A stretch of 64,000 nt of DNA from Collybiopsis luxurians FD-317 M1 (GCA_000827265.1 KN834750.1:1093297-1157296), one strand, 5' to 3'; positions 1 through 13,204 are shown, counted from the stretch's first letter. Notes: generated by a model from the sequence alone, not told the origin. Numbers and translations are program-made.

Positions 1-1693
1 GCACAGCGGGGGGAACAGGCTTTGTCATCGAATATGCGGGATCGATTGTTCGTGGACTCAGCATGGAAGCTCGCATGACGATGTGCAACATGACTATCGA
101 GGCTGGAGCTCGGGCTGGATTAGTTGCTCCAGACGAAATAACGTTTGCATACCTTCGAGGAAGACCCTTCGCTCCAGATGAGAAGAGTTGGAATGAAGCA
201 GTGGCTTTTTGGCGCAGTCTAAAGACGGACGAGGGTGCCAAATTCGACCAAGAGGTTTTGATCAAAGCTGAGAATATCCTTCCCACTGTAACGTGGGGAA
301 CTTCTCCTCAAGATAATGTGCCTATTACTGGTGCCGTTCCGGACCCGTCCTCTTTTGATGACCCTCGGCGACGAGAAGCAGTTATTCAGTCGCTGAAATA
401 CATGGGTTTGACACCAGGAACCCCAATGGAAGACATCGCAATCAACAGAGTCTTCATCGGTTCCTGCACCAACAGCCGAATTGAAGATTTGCGAATGGCT
501 GCTTCGATTCTGGCTGCCGTAGGTCCAGATGCCAAAGTGGCGGACAATGTGGTAGCGATGGTTGTTCCCGGCTCTGGGGTAGTAAAAAAACAGGCAGAAA
601 ACGAAGGATTGGACGTCTTGTTCCGGAGGGCTGGGTTCGATTGGCGCGAAGCCGGATGCTCGATGTGCATCGGGCTTAATCCAGATCAGTTGGGCTCTGG
701 AGAAAGGTGTGCCAGCACGAGCAACCGTAACTTCAGAGATAGACAAGGAACGGGCGGGCGAACCCACCTTGTCAGCCCTGCTATGGCTCTTGCGGCAGCT
801 TTGACCGGAAGATTCTTTGATGTGCGGAAGCTGATTGACACAGGTGCATTCAAGAAGTTACTGCCTAACGATGATGGCCCCGAATCCCTTCCTCTGATGC
901 TATTTGGGGATTCCGCCATTGAGCTTCCCGAGTCATCTGAAGGCGAGCAGGAAACGCAGTCAGCTCCTCATCGCCGATCTAGGCAATTTGTGTCTGTCAA
1001 AGGCATAGCTGTTCCTTTGGAAATGGAAAATGTCGACACCGACATGCTTTTCCCTGCACAATCACTGAAGGCGATAACTCGCACAGGCCTCGGGGACTGT
1101 TTATTTGGTCGCTTTCGAGTAGATTACAATACTGGGTTACAGACAGACTTCATTCTGAACAGAGAACCTTACAGCCATGCTAAGATCATGATATGCACGG
1201 GGAACAACTTTGGTTGTGGTAGTAGCAGGGAACATGCAGTATGGGCTTTGTGAGTACACTCGTTTTTGAGAGATCTTACAGCCTTTCTGAAAATGCTAGT
1301 AGAAAAGATTTCGGAATCTCTTGTGTCATAGCTCCAAGCTTCGGTGACATTTTCTTCAACAACTGCTTCCAGAATGGACTTTTACCCATTATTCAGCCCC
1401 CGTCCATCTGTCAGAAACTTGCGGAATATGCTGCGACTGGAAACGGCATGGTGGTGGACCTCGAGAAAGAGCATGTAATATGCTCGGGAAGCGGCCTGAC
1501 TGTTTCTTTTGAGATGAATCCTACCAACCGCAGTCGTTTACTGCGCGGGACCGACGATATAGAAGAGACCTTAGGTGAAGCTGCGAACATTTCTGCATAT
1601 GAAAAACTGCGCAAAGACAAGTGGTCTTGGCTCGAGTTGGATATTGGCCGATCACGCCGGCGGGTATTTGGGAGTTTTTCGCTCGAATGGTAA
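1..1693 (+). CDS. leu1: 3-isopropylmalate dehydratase (isopropylmalate isomerase), 5'-truncated by window edge
   Basis: This enzyme isomerises 2- to 3-isopropylmalate in leucine synthesis, using a 4Fe-4S cluster (aconitase superfamily). The frame is open from base 3 of the window, so the N-terminal part lies outside. Visible motifs are [10 protein letters not shown] with the first cluster cysteine, [13 protein letters not shown] with the other two, and the active-site stretch [15 protein letters not shown]. The small LeuD-like swivel domain follows in the same chain, as is normal in fungi; it starts near [11 protein letters not shown] and contains [13 protein letters not shown]. One 53-nt intron (about 1250-1302) interrupts the last motif and restores WALKDFGI after splicing. 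The C-terminus after WSWLEL is less typical, but no break is evident. The gene converges on the V-ATPase gene, with about 160 bp between stop codons. Confidence 0.93.
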
Positions 1694-1854
1694 AGGTAGA
1701 ACTTTCGGGATGCAATAATGTTCGTGATAAATACGTGGCAAGTGCGAATTACATCCTCCATTGAACGGTGACAGAGTGAAAGTAAAATATTATGACAGCA
1801 TCAAAAAAGCTTCAGGCGCGAATAGGCAAAGTGCATAAAGGATTTTGCGCGCTG

Positions 1855-2830
1855 TTAAAGCTAGACTCGAGGGTTTAGCAGCAGACAGTCGTAAACCCTT
1901 CTCCGGCCCCGCAGGTAGAGGATTAGGCGCACTAGAACGGAAGCGTGATGTAAAAAGAGTTCTCGGTCGGAAGCAAGGAAATTACACACCGCATTCTTCA
2001 TGGTCTGAGATGAAGTATTCATGATAAGTGCGACAATAAGTCCATACAAGCCCAAAACTTCGGCGAAAATGAGAATGAGGATCTAGTAGGTGCAAAATGT
2101 CAAGGATTGAAGGTAGATACAAGACGCAATACGCACCATTCCGACGAACAACCTTGGCTGCTGCGCAGTGCCCCTGACACCAGCGTCACCTACAATACCA
2201 ATAGCAAAACCGGCGGCGAGACCAGCGAGACCGACAGCAAGACCGGCACCGAGTTGAGTAAACCCTTGAGCAAGAGACATGCTGACGCTAACTGTTCATA
2301 GTAAAGGATGTAAGAATCACAGGAATAGATGAAAGTAAAGTCACATACGGTCACCGGCAATGAGAACCGAAACGACGAGGCCGTAAATCTGAGTATATGA
2401 TGAGACGCATTTGAAGCCAAGAGGTGAAGGAAACGTACGGCAATGATACCAGCCATAATGACGGGAACGACACATTTCATCATAAGGTCAGGACGCAGCA
2501 CGGACATGGCAGAAATTCCGACGCCAGATTTCGCGGTACCGTAGCTGAAAACGAGTTAGACATTTTGGGCCAGGTTAAGGTAAGAAAGAGACGGACCTTG
2601 CTCCTATACCTGAGTACGTCCACAACCGGCATGGAAATCATTAGCGATAAAATTCATAATGTCAGGACGCATAGCATTAGGCTATGCCGAGCTTACAGGT
2701 GAAAACGATGGCACTGGTGCAGCCCTACACGAGCAGTGAGAAAACCAACATCCTGACCTCCTAGGCTAGGCAAAGTAGAACGTACCATGGCGCTGAAGAA
2801 GGGGGCGTATACGGGACAGAGATCAGACAT
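1855..2830 (-). CDS. vma3: V-type H+-ATPase proteolipid subunit c
   Basis: This small membrane protein forms the proton-carrying c-ring of the vacuolar ATPase V0 sector. It starts [15 protein letters not shown] and, once spliced, continues through [36 protein letters not shown] and [20 protein letters not shown], then [15 protein letters not shown], the helix that carries the essential glutamate (E of AEVLG). At least seven exons are needed: about 2786-2830, 2697-2724, 2597-2609 (13 nt), 2439-2544, 2349-2388, 2137-2291 and 1990-2082. The 3' end is uncertain. Splicing to a 6-nt last exon at 1855-1860 gives 161 residues, the usual family length; reading on to the stop at 1861 adds about 40 unrelated residues. 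It is divergent from the gene at 3103. Confidence 0.92.
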
Positions 2831-3102
2831 TGTGAAATGATAACGGTTTCAAGAAATTGGGGGAAAGCCAGGTAATACACAAGAGAGAATACTGGTCGGA
2901 GAGCAAAAGGCGGTTGACGGGGCCAACTTGGTATTTGTCACACTCTGTCACATATGGTCACGTCACGATGCGTGGAAATCTTTGGGCGCTTGAATTCATA
3001 GGTTCCTTTCCTAGTAAGGATAACATGAGGCTGAATTCAAACTACATAATTATCATGGTCGACGTGAGATTCCACCTTCTCCAAACTTGAACCCCAACAT
3101 CT

Positions 3103-4610
3103 ATGACTCCCCAGAATATCAAGGTCAGAGGTACTCTGTCCGATGACCCTCTCCACAGCGGCTGCACTTGGCTTCATCTCGATGATAGTTGCAAGGTAAT
3201 CTTCTGTTCAGCTCAGACATCACCCAAACTCTCACTTCATCAGATTCACTTAAGTGCCACGGAGACTTTGAAATATCTAGAATGGCGCGAATCTATCACT
3301 CGCGACTCCCAGAATACAGATTCTAGTGCTTTCGAGGATCCCACAGCGAGTTTCTTTAAATCGTTGACAAGTTCAAGCTCAGTTCCAACTTCTCTCGATT
3401 CATCTCCGCGCTCTACGTCCCCCGCACTGCGTAAAGCTTCCAAAAAGGTACGGAATGCAAGATTACAACTCTACGAAAATCTTTACGTCCTGGACCGCGC
3501 TCCGCCAAAGCTCAGAGTAGGAGAGTTGGACGTACCAGATTCTTTAGGATGGAGGTGGTACCAGTGCAAATCGGATGTGCAGGTATGCGTCAACACAAAC
3601 TACCGACAGCGCAACCGACTATAATCACCTGCAGGTTCTTCTACCTCCAGACGCAGGCGTGCAATATTCCACCTTTTTAATGCTGGAAGGCATCCATCTC
3701 AGTAGCGCCACATCATGCAAAGTCGTCCAGAGATTCAACAAGGCTCGGGAAAGGTTCAACGAGCTCTGTGTTCAGTCGCAAAGGCGACATCCTGTTCGTG
3801 GTATCGCGTCTACCGCGCGCCGCTATGCACTTCCTGTCGGTTTTCGATGCTCCAGCATTGACAAACTCATAGGACGTCCCCAGGACAACTGCGAGTACTT
3901 GATGCCCGAAGAAATGCCGAATTTTACTCAGATGCTGTCCGAGGCTGATGTATACCGAAGGCGCTGGCTGTCCATAGGAAGTGACTCAAGAGTGACTATT
4001 CTGCCTTGATGTCTTTCGACTTCAGGCTGACGATACGTAACCTGCACAGGTTTTGCTTCCTGCGGACACTGCCGCTCAACTTGCTTTTCTCTGTCGAAAT
4101 GGCGTCTCACAGCCCACACACCCTCTGATGCGCCGAATATTGACAGACTTTCGATGTCTGTCGTCCGAGATCACCGCGGAAGGATTGCTTGCTACTCAGA
4201 AGCCTAGGCTCTCCATGTTCCCGCTCGAGTCTCACTCACAAACTCTAGACGAAGCCGTAGCTCACATCGAAGTGAACATCTCACGATCGACTAGAAAACA
4301 GGTCAAACATACCTGTCTCCACCCACGGTGGCGTGGCGTCGTTCATGAGCTCGGAGAACAAGTTGATTTTCCCAGCTCTTCTTCACATAGTTATTTTGGC
4401 TCGGAAGAATTGCGAGGGACATTGTCCCCGAGAGTAGTGCGACGTCTTGTCAGAAGACACGGAAGGAGGAATTTGAAGGCGGGAAATGTAGATAAAGAGC
4501 TTCCACCGCTGCCTCCAGAGAGTGAGGAACGAACTGTAAGTCCAAGGGAAAGGGCGACTGTAAACCGTGACAAGATTTGGATACATAGAAAGACTCGGAT
4601 ATTGACCTAG
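3103..4610 (+). CDS. hypothetical protein, copy A of a two-member family in this window
   Basis: I do not recognise this protein. Three exons (3103-3582, 3635-3991, 4050-4610) give about 465 residues. The gene model is supported by a homologue at 39149-40434 with the same intron positions. Shared blocks are PKLRVGELDVPDSLGWRWYQC at the end of exon 1, VLLPPDAGVQYSTFL at the start of exon 2, then QRFNKAR, PVRGI, RYALPVGF and CSSID, and VLLPADTA at the start of exon 3. The first ~110 residues are Ser/Thr-rich and absent from copy B. The C-terminus is basic and then Pro/Glu-rich, and does not align with B. The second intron has a weak donor (GTGACT). No signal peptide or membrane segment is obvious. 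Confidence 0.75.
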
Positions 4611-4781
4611 TAGTTAGGAATTCCTAAACCATTAATCGTGTATACTAAACATACAAGAGTGTACTACACGGTACTGTGTGTACGCTGGACGTCTGGACAA
4701 GGTCGTGACGATGACAGGTCGCTAAGTTACGATCACGTGTATGCTCGTACACTTGCTCATTTGTGGCTTTGTTCCTTTGGT

Positions 4782-7227
4782 ATGGCTTTCGCGATTGCAA
4801 GTCTCCTTGCCCTTTCAGCAGCTTTTCCAACACTTGCGGCCTTACACGAAGTTTGGTGGAACATTGAATACGTCGAAAACGTTAATCCAGACGGTCTCTT
4901 CGCCAGAAGGGTTATTGGAGTGAATGGATCTTGGCCGTACGGTTTACATCTGCAACTGATTACCTCAAAACTGATATTAAAGGATCCAGACCTCCTCCCG
5001 TAGATATCAAAAGCACAGATTTGCTCAAAGTACACGTAACCAATTCTTTAGATACACCAACAAGTCTGCACCATCATGGAATGTTATTCAAGTCAATGCC
5101 TTGGATGGATGGTGTCAAGGGTCTCACTGAATGGTGCAAACCACCCAATTCTAGATGATAACTGACTCTGAGCTTGATACATTCAATTAGCGGTATTCCC
5201 CCAGGCGGAAGCTTTGAATATGTCGTCCCAATCAATTCTTCCGGGCAAAGCGGCTCATATTGGGTACATGCGCATTCAAAGTAGGCCGGCAGCTGCTGTG
5301 AAGCTGAATGATTGCTTACCATGTCCTAGAGGTCAATACGTCGACGGACTTCGAGCACCGCTCATCATCCATGCGGCGGAACAAAGTACCTCCTACGACG
5401 ACGACTACACTGTTGTTCTTGGGGACTGGTACCATGAAGAACACCCGCAACTCATGAAACGATTTCTCAGTCCTTCAAATCCTGATGGCGTGGAACCTGT
5501 TCCAGGTGTGCACCCTCAATCCCATGGTTTCGTTCACCGAATTCCAAGTTGCTTCTGCTTAGACTCTGCGTTGGTTTACTTTGCTCACAGCGGAGCATAC
5601 CTTGGACCTAAGGGCTCCAACAGCCTGACATCCGCTGTTGGATTCAATGAAAACGCTACCTTGCCGTTCGAGCCCGGTAAAACTTACCTTCTACGCCTGA
5701 TCAACACCTCTGCCTTCGCAATGTTCTACTTTTGGATCGATGGCCATGACATGAAGATAGTAAGTTTTAATAATCTTGAATGAGAATTCAAGGTCTAAAG
5801 GGGCATATCTTGCTTTAGGTTGAAGTCGACGGAGTTAGTGTATTCAACCCTTGAACTCCGACATCCTCCTGATTTTCCTGCAGGTTGAAGTGGAAGAAAT
5901 GCCTGTGGCTACCATAGGACTGGCCGTTGCTCAGCGTTATTCGGTTTTGATCACCGCGCGAAACGAGTCGTCCTCCAATTGGGCTGTACACGCCAACATG
6001 GACACAAGCAAATTTGACTATGTGCCCGATTCTCTCAATCCCAGTACGTTGTTTCTGGGTCTATGCTAGCTTTGTTAATGGCATCCTAGATGTGACGTCG
6101 TCTATAACCTATAATCTCTCCGCCCTTGCTCAAGATGATGGACCAATCTCTGAATACATTCCCATAGACGATATGACCTTGGTTCCTAGAACGCCTCTTG
6201 TCGCGCCTGAACCTAGTAGAACCATTGTACTTGGAGCAAATCTCGATGTCATGGACGATGGGACTAATCGTGGACTGTTTAACATGGTAAAGTCTAGTCT
6301 GATATTCTGGATCTTGAACGCTACACAATTTCTGCACCTACTATAGGTAACCTACAATTATCCACTCGTTCCAGGGTTGTTCAGCTCCCTCACTCTCGCT
6401 GAAAACGCCACGACAGAGTATGCCTACGGGCCATCCAGTTTGTTATTGAACCATATGGAAGTCGTAGACATTGTTATACATAACGAGGATGACGGCGATC
6501 ATCCATTGTCAGTCATTTACAATTTTCCCGCTCACCTACTCTGACCTTTCAGACAGCCATCTCCACGGTCACGTCCCTATGCTTGTCGGACGTGAGGACC
6601 CCAAGAGCGTTCGCCCATTTTCAGAGGCAAACTTAACCAACCCTATGCGACGTGATACTTTCCACATACCTGGTAACGGCAATATCACACTTCGTGTAGT
6701 CGCTGACAACCCGGGCGTGTGGTTCTTACACTGTATGCACTCATCTATCAGAGCTTTATCTGCTTTAAAATTCACTATTTTGGTCACTTCGTAGGTCATA
6801 TGGAATGGCACCTCGAGGCTGGATTGGCAATACAATTCATCGAGGCCCCCCTGGAGGTGCAGGCACTCGGCATGGCCGTTCCTTCGAAGTTGTATGACAA
6901 CTGCAAGCAGCTTGGAATTCCATATTCTGGCAACGCCGCTGGCCATGCCTCAGCTACTGATTTGAGCGGCCTGCCTCTTGGACCGTATCCGCGTCAACAG
7001 AAGAAGTGGAGCATCCTGGTGCAATATCTGGGCTTCGAAGTAAAGGGTTTCATCGCAAGGTAAATTTGGTTTATCTACCTTCGTGTGGCTCTTTCTCTAA
7101 CATGCTCAAAAGATGGTGTTTGGTGGTTAGTCCACTTGCCTTAATGTTTGTTCTGGTATATCACTATCGTATCCGTCCTCGATCATCCGTGCGCGAGGAG
7201 GAACTTAAGAAAGATGCAAAGGTTTAG
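4782..7227 (+). CDS. fet3: multicopper ferroxidase, Fet3-type, membrane-anchored
   Basis: This cell-surface ferroxidase oxidises Fe(II) for high-affinity uptake through an Ftr1 permease. Twelve exons (about 4782-4936, 4990-5133, 5191-5280, 5330-5505, 5563-5759, 5819-5833, 5884-6043, 6090-6286, 6347-6507, 6557-6732, 6795-7059, 7113-7227) join in frame to 616 residues. Exon 6 is only 15 nt. The chosen Met opens a signal peptide (MAFAIASLLALSAAFPTLAA). All four copper-ligand regions are present: SLHHHG, SYWVHAHS, HPFHLHGH and HCHMEWHLEAGL. FARRVIGVNG, QYVDGLRAPLIIH and DWYHEEHPQLM place it with Fet3 rather than with laccases. A hydrophobic stretch near the end (WCLVVSPLALMFVLVYHY) followed by a basic tail fits the single C-terminal anchor. 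No FTR1 gene lies in the window. Confidence 0.94.
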
Positions 7228-9090
7228 GCAAGGTGTAGCTGGATACGGATCCTCACGAGTCGCGCTACACCTTAAATTAGCGCCTTCTTTTATGAACGTC
7301 CCTACGTCCTAACGTTCTACTAGATGTAATGTATCGATATCGAGATACACCCTTAACTACTAATTATATATACTACAGGTAGTGTAATGTACAACAGAGT
7401 ATCAAAATCCACAAATCCAGAAAATTGCCGAAGGACCTTGTGAATCAAGAGTCTCTCGATATCGCTGACTCCAGATTTGAAGCCGCAACAACTAATTTAC
7501 CGTGCCGCTGTGCGCTCAACTGGCATGTTCCCCGATGCGAATTTATAACCCTTGACATCTCCACTCCCGTGGGAGGAGGATCTGGGTCGGAGGATGAATG
7601 ACGAAAGGTGATATCAGTAGTTGTAGCATCTCCAGTGTCGCAAAATGCTTTTCGGTTTGCGACGGTCATGATGATTTTGGAAAACTAGATAAAGTGACGA
7701 TTGTAGAACGTTAGGCGCGACGAGCTTTGGAAAGACGAGATTGTACATACGACGATACCTATGACTGGAGCTTGGATGTCGATAAATATAAATATTAAAA
7801 AACTGTCCATTGAAAGGAATATGATATAGGTGATGAGCAGAGCGCTGTATAGTGCAGCTACACGGAATGAAACTTCAGTTAGAGACGATCTCCCATTTGG
7901 AGCAGAGAAAGAGTCCTACCAGATTCTACAACTATAGACAGAAAGTTTCCGAGCATGTCTTCTTGCCGTCTTATGGATCCTGAACGACGTCGAACGCTCC
8001 ATATACGGTACGCTATAAGAGCTGGATCACGTAGCCTTAGTACCTTAGAATCGACGGCAAATGAGACTAGTACGTACCGCTATTTAAAACGTTGAAAATG
8101 AGTGTTACTATAATGATATATTTTGTAGCCCGATTGACTGAGTCGAAGTAATTTGGCGTATTAGAATTTGCCATAATTTTGATGAGGTATATCATTGAAG
8201 CTACGGGATGATATGAGAAACGGGGAAGAATAGGAGACGACTACAAGTGGGCGCACCTAGATCGCTCAAAAGAAGGAGAACAGGGATAGCAATGATTTTG
8301 AGGCTTTGAGACCAAACGGTATATGTCCGATAACACTGCCATTATGAATTTCAAACAGTATAGAGAACGAGGGCAGAAGATACGCACAAGAAAGGCGTCC
8401 GATACCAGGATGGCTAGATATAATGTGATGTTGGCAAGAAGACTACGGGGAGATTTTCAAAACATGATACAAGCGATGAGAGCTCTACCATCGCAGTTAC
8501 TTACCTGGGTTTTGACCAGATAGGACTTTCTGAGATAGTACCATCGGAGGCTTGATTGAACAAGGCGACCAGCACTCGGACGAGAACAGTCGAGCACCGC
8601 TGGCGAAGCCTCAAAATGAGCCCCTATCGTGATGGTATAGGACGTACAATGTTCACAAGCAAAAATAAAACGGCATGCGTCAACAGTAGATAAGCAGGGC
8701 GGGGATGCTGCCTTTTGTACCTCCGAAGAAGAGCGGTTGAGAGTCTGAACGCGTCGGAAAGATAAAAGCCTACAAGAGAGCAGGGTACAGCGATCAATCA
8801 TGGAAAATGGTCTGCAACGCAGATTCCCCACCATAGAAAAAAGTCGAAAGAAAAGCGCCAATGAATGAAGCCTGAATGGACGTAGTCATGAAACGGTAGC
8901 AGGGCGACTAGGAACGTCGTTGAAAGGAGCGCAAAAAAGGCATAAGTGATGAAGCGGATGGCTCATGTTAGGTAATACCCGTCGCGAATCGCAGCATCGA
9001 TTATTTATTCTAAAATCGATCCAATTATAGTTCCAGTTACGATAGTTGGTATATTACATTTTTCTCCTCTGTAGTGTAGTGTGTCCGTGC
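7228..9090. other. intergenic region without a supported gene
   Basis: This AT-rich stretch lies between the 3' ends of fet3 (+) and GDH2 (-). Short ATG-initiated ORFs occur, for example 74 codons at 7445-7669 on the minus strand and 66 codons at 8323-8523 on the plus strand. None has a recognisable domain or a convincing splice pattern, so I call no gene here. Confidence 0.6.
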
Positions 9091-12000
9091 CTACTTGGAA
9101 AGATCTCTAGCAAAGTGGAAGAAATCTACGCTTGACCCATTAACCCCATATTTATAGATCTATCCAACACAAGTCGTTAGGACATCGGAATCGCGGCGAT
9201 GGAGTATGATGGACTTACAAAGTGCGAAGCAACCCAGCTGGAGAAGAGAGCCCGCTGGTACGTCTCAGGCAGACGTTTCAACAAAGTCTCCAATCCAATC
9301 TTATCAACCAACGTCTTTGGAATGGCACGTCTCAACACCCCATTCCTGCTCGGGATATCATCGAAGAGATCAGAGCTCTCTAATTCAGCTTGCAAGTTAT
9401 TCAATGTCGAGGACAATTCGTCCGAAATGGCGGTACGAGGCTTCGTTCCCTGCAGGCGCGAGTGCTCTTTCCAGATGCAATAGAATTCGGCAGCGGCATT
9501 CTCAGAGATTTTCTCCTGAATGTCCTTGACGTAACTCTGGTAGAACTCGGAAGGTTTGCCTTCCTTGAAAATCATCAGGTCAACATATTCTTGCGTCGAC
9601 AGAGCAAGTCCGGCAAGAACTTCAAGAGACGAGCTGGTGACACCACCTGATTAATGATACAGAGTAAGTTTCCAGGTCAGAACAGTATTGAATAGATCCG
9701 CATACCTTTGTTCGTGCTCGAGTCCTTGAAAACGATCACCTTTCGCTTCTCGAGGAACAAGCGGGCCTGCTGAGTGAGGAACAGATTTGCACCTTCGACG
9801 ATATACTTGAAGTGGGGTTTGCCGTCGCTATCGAAGAGTGCAGCCATGTTCGAGATGTTGACTGCCTCTGGCCTAGAATTGGTTCAACTTAGTTCGCTCG
9901 TTAAATTGTCGAAACGACATGGCATATACTTACCGACCACCACACGGCACAAACAAATCAGCCTTGAATCTCAAGTGCGCTCCATTACGGAAATCCGTCC
10001 CGTCCAACACAATCTCACCAGCTGCATATAACCGACGGTCAGACTTCTCCCTGCAGAAAAGAGAACCTTGGAACGTACAAGGAAGTTTGACATCCTGTTC
10101 TTCAACTTTGACCAGATACCCGTCCTTGCTCAGTTTGGACTTGTTAAAGTGCCCAACAGGGAGACGCAGTTTGGCGAGACGGACTAGCTCCTCGCGGTCG
10201 AGCCCAACCGGATCGGCCAAAACACCACTTCCATCAATAACGGCAACAGTTTTATCGGAACTCAGAAGGATTTCGTCTGCAGGATATAAGCTATAGATCC
10301 AGGAACGCGAACAGTGGCTAAAACATACTTGATCCAAGATCACCATCCGGTCCACCAGTCTGAACCTTGGTGATATCTTTCTCCTTCAAGCCCAATTGCT
10401 TGTAGATACCTAACACGTATTGCCGAATAGACAACGAGGTCATACCATAAGTATCGTGCGGGACCCCTCCGAGTGTCTGGGCACTCTTGCCAGTGGTGAA
10501 GGACTTCCACCACGTCTCGGCACCACGGTCGCGTGCATGTACTGATGAAGCTCAATTGGACTTTTGGCGGAGATAAGAACAAAAAGCACTTACGTGCAGC
10601 CCAATCCATCATATCCGCAGTGCCCTCTGAACGGAATTAACTGTATTAGCAAACCAAAGCATTCCACCCAAATGGAAGCGGACTTGCCATCAGGACCAAA
10701 GAACAGAAGCTCAGGCTTCCCATAGAGGTCCACTAACGTCTCCTTGATGCCAGGGGTTTGACCGGGAATGAGCAAGTCTACAATGGCCTGATCAACATGA
10801 ATTATGTCAGCGGTACACAAAAAAAAATCCTAGATGCCCCAAACGTACATCAACGTATTTCTCAAAACAAAGTCTAGGAGTTGCCCCAATCGACGGTAAA
10901 ATTGTTCCTTTGGCACCTCCCTCGGGAATATCCTTGTTCTTCAACGACTGGGTCGAAGCCAGGTTATAGTTTTCATCAAAACTGAAACGATTTCCTCAAT
11001 ACAAGAAAGACCACGCCGAATAAATGAACACCTACAGCATCCTCTGATTGATGGAATACATCTCCTTGTTCCTCGACATAACAATCCGGATCCCTCCTCG
11101 AGCGACATCTCTGAATCGAATGTGGAACCCACGGAATTCGTTGCCAATGACGAAGAACATTCCGAATGGGCTCCTAGGGTATTCCACCTCGGGCAAAAAG
11201 TCTGGAGCAAGGCGGAAGGATAAAGCAACTTTTGTGGGCTGGTAAAAATTCGTTTTGAGAATGTGCCTTAAAAGAGCAAATAAGCATTGGAGAGCAAGAC
11301 TCATGCCAGGAGAAAACGGACTTGTTGAAGATCAGAAAACTCTCCAAAACTTGCAATTCATGCTTGTTAGTTACCGTCCGCCTCATCTTGTCATAAAGCT
11401 CTTCATCTGACAGCGGCTGAACAGTCTGCAGACGTTGGTAGGAAAGCGTAGGCCTATGTCAAGCCGCATCAGCTGGAGAAGCAGTCAGACCGTGCAAAAA
11501 ACACCTACATTAACTCGCTGGCATGGTCAGAAGCAGGGTAGTGAACCATTGCAAAGTTCACGTAGAGAAGTCGGATCTGCGATGAAAAATATTCGAATCT
11601 TAAATCGTGAGAGCAGTCGCATCGTTGCTACTCACCAGGTCTGGATGAGCTTGAATGACTTGCTCAATACTCTCCCGAGTAAAGGTCTCCTCCCTAAACC
11701 TTCTCTTGATGTTGTTCAGCACTTCTGCGTGTTCGGGATCATTCTCATCGAGGACGTTCTTAAGCTGCAAGTAGGCCGGGCCTAATCTGTTGCAGAAGTG
11801 TTGCGCAAAGATCCAGCCGCAGTCTGAAAGATAAAAAGATGACTATGATGTTCCACACAAAGTATGAGGAGATCTCACAGGCATATGTAGCTTCCTGAAC
11901 CGCATGAGTACCAGCAGCGTTGGGAAGGAAGAAGGGGTTCTCGGGAAGACAGTAGAGTAACGAAGCCTCCTTCATGACTTGGAAGATAGAATTTTCGATT

Positions 12001-13204
12001 GGTGGAGCATTGGCACCGGGAACAGGGTTGAGGTACAAGGAGATAATGGTGATGCCATTAGCGAATTGTTCCACGTATTTCCGGGCAGAATAGAGAGAGT
12101 AAAAATGGTAAAGATTTGATAGAGCGCTAGAGAAAATTAAAGTCAATAAACGCGTCTGCAGATGTGGCGAAACATGTACCTAAAGAACGTTCTGGTCCCA
12201 CCCATCTTGTAGCCGATCACGAGCCGCCTTTCCCTCGAACCTTCAACTTCGAAAACATCCATAACAGGTCCGTATCGTCGCTCAACGTCCCACATTACCT
12301 GAAAACATCATTGGTCTTCTTTCGCTTAGCTTAGATGAACGTGTATACCTTTTGATAAATCTCGAGCGTGTTCTCAGTTGCCTTTTCTAAGAATGATTTG
12401 TCCGACACGCTCTTAATGTCGGTTCTTCCATCTGCATCCTTGACAGCGGGAGTCGCAGGAAAGACACATTTGTTCACGAAATAGCATCGGAGCTGCTGAG
12501 ACGCAGTGGCGGAGATAGATCCAGTGGATCGGAAAGTTTCGAGTCTGTATGCATTGCTTGGAGAAGAGTTGTCAAGAAACAAGGTGTCAATCCTAATGAA
12601 CAAAATGAATGAGCGTTCTATTCTTGGAATGAACGTGCAGATAGGACAATCGCCACCGCGTTCATGAACGTGCTGCATTATGACGGAATTGCTCACCTCA
12701 GCTCGCAAGCGGCGCCAGGGCCTTCGGTGGACGTTATACCAGGAGGACTGGTATGAATAAATGTTGCGCCATTTCCGTTTTCATCAATCTTTTCGAGATC
12801 GATAACGAGCTTGCTCGGATCGTGCTTTGTGTACGCCAAAACTTTAGCGCCAAAGAGCGCAATAATGTGGTCACAGATAACCTCGCGAGACTCATTGTGG
12901 AAATAGGTGTCGTCAATGCCGAGATTGGAATAAAACCAGTTTACTTCATTAGCGACGAGTTCCTGGGGAATGAAGCCCTGCCAGACGCTGTTGGTAAAGA
13001 AAACACTAGGCGAGTTTGAGAACAGAGGCAAACCTTTGCGGCCACTTCCTGCTGAACAAGGGCGCGCTGTTCTTCTTTTCCTTTGAAAACTGGAGTAGTA
13101 TATCCGGGAAGGTTCTTGACACGGTTAGGAGTCCCTGGAACGGAAAGATGGGAATCTATGGGATGACCTGAGCGCGTCGACGCGTCAGTCAAGTGTGAAG
13201 ACAT
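9091..13204 (-). CDS. gdh2: NAD-specific glutamate dehydrogenase (large, ~115-kDa type)
   Basis: This enzyme deaminates glutamate to 2-oxoglutarate and ammonium, feeding nitrogen catabolism. The start MSSHLTDASTRSGHP and the terminal exon (KYGVNGSSVDFFHFARDLSK, stop at 9091) bracket about 4.1 kb containing many short introns. Diagnostic blocks are PRSPFGMFFVIGNEFRGFH, RDVARGGIRIV, GAKGTILPSIG, DLLIPGQTPGIKETLVDLY, FFGPDEGTADMMDWAA, TGGPDGDLGS and the C-terminal region RAIPKTLVDKIGLETLLKRLP. These match the fungal GDH2 family along its length. One intron (about 10627-10687) needs a GC donor: only GAT-G|GCAAGT...CAG|AG restores the conserved PDEGTADMM. An 88-codon ORF ends 27 nt upstream of the start codon on the same strand. 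Confidence 0.93.

Noticed and set aside
1240..1310. A break in leu1 at the end of the first long reading frame
   Set aside because: A canonical 53-nt intron (GTGAGT...TAG) joins HAVWAL to [13 protein letters not shown] exactly, so it is an intron and not a frameshift.
5134..5190. Stop codons in the ferroxidase after GVKGLTE
   Set aside because: They lie in an intron. Splicing gives GLTECGIPPGGSFEY, and the complete 12-exon model is a multiple of three with all copper ligands.
7445..7669. A small secreted or pheromone-like peptide gene (74 codons, minus strand)
   Set aside because: It has no signal peptide and no C-terminal CaaX motif, and nothing else supports expression.
8457..8861. A 134-codon minus-strand ORF between fet3 and gdh2
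   Set aside because: It has no similarity to any family I know, unremarkable codon use and no partner exons. It is likely a chance ORF.
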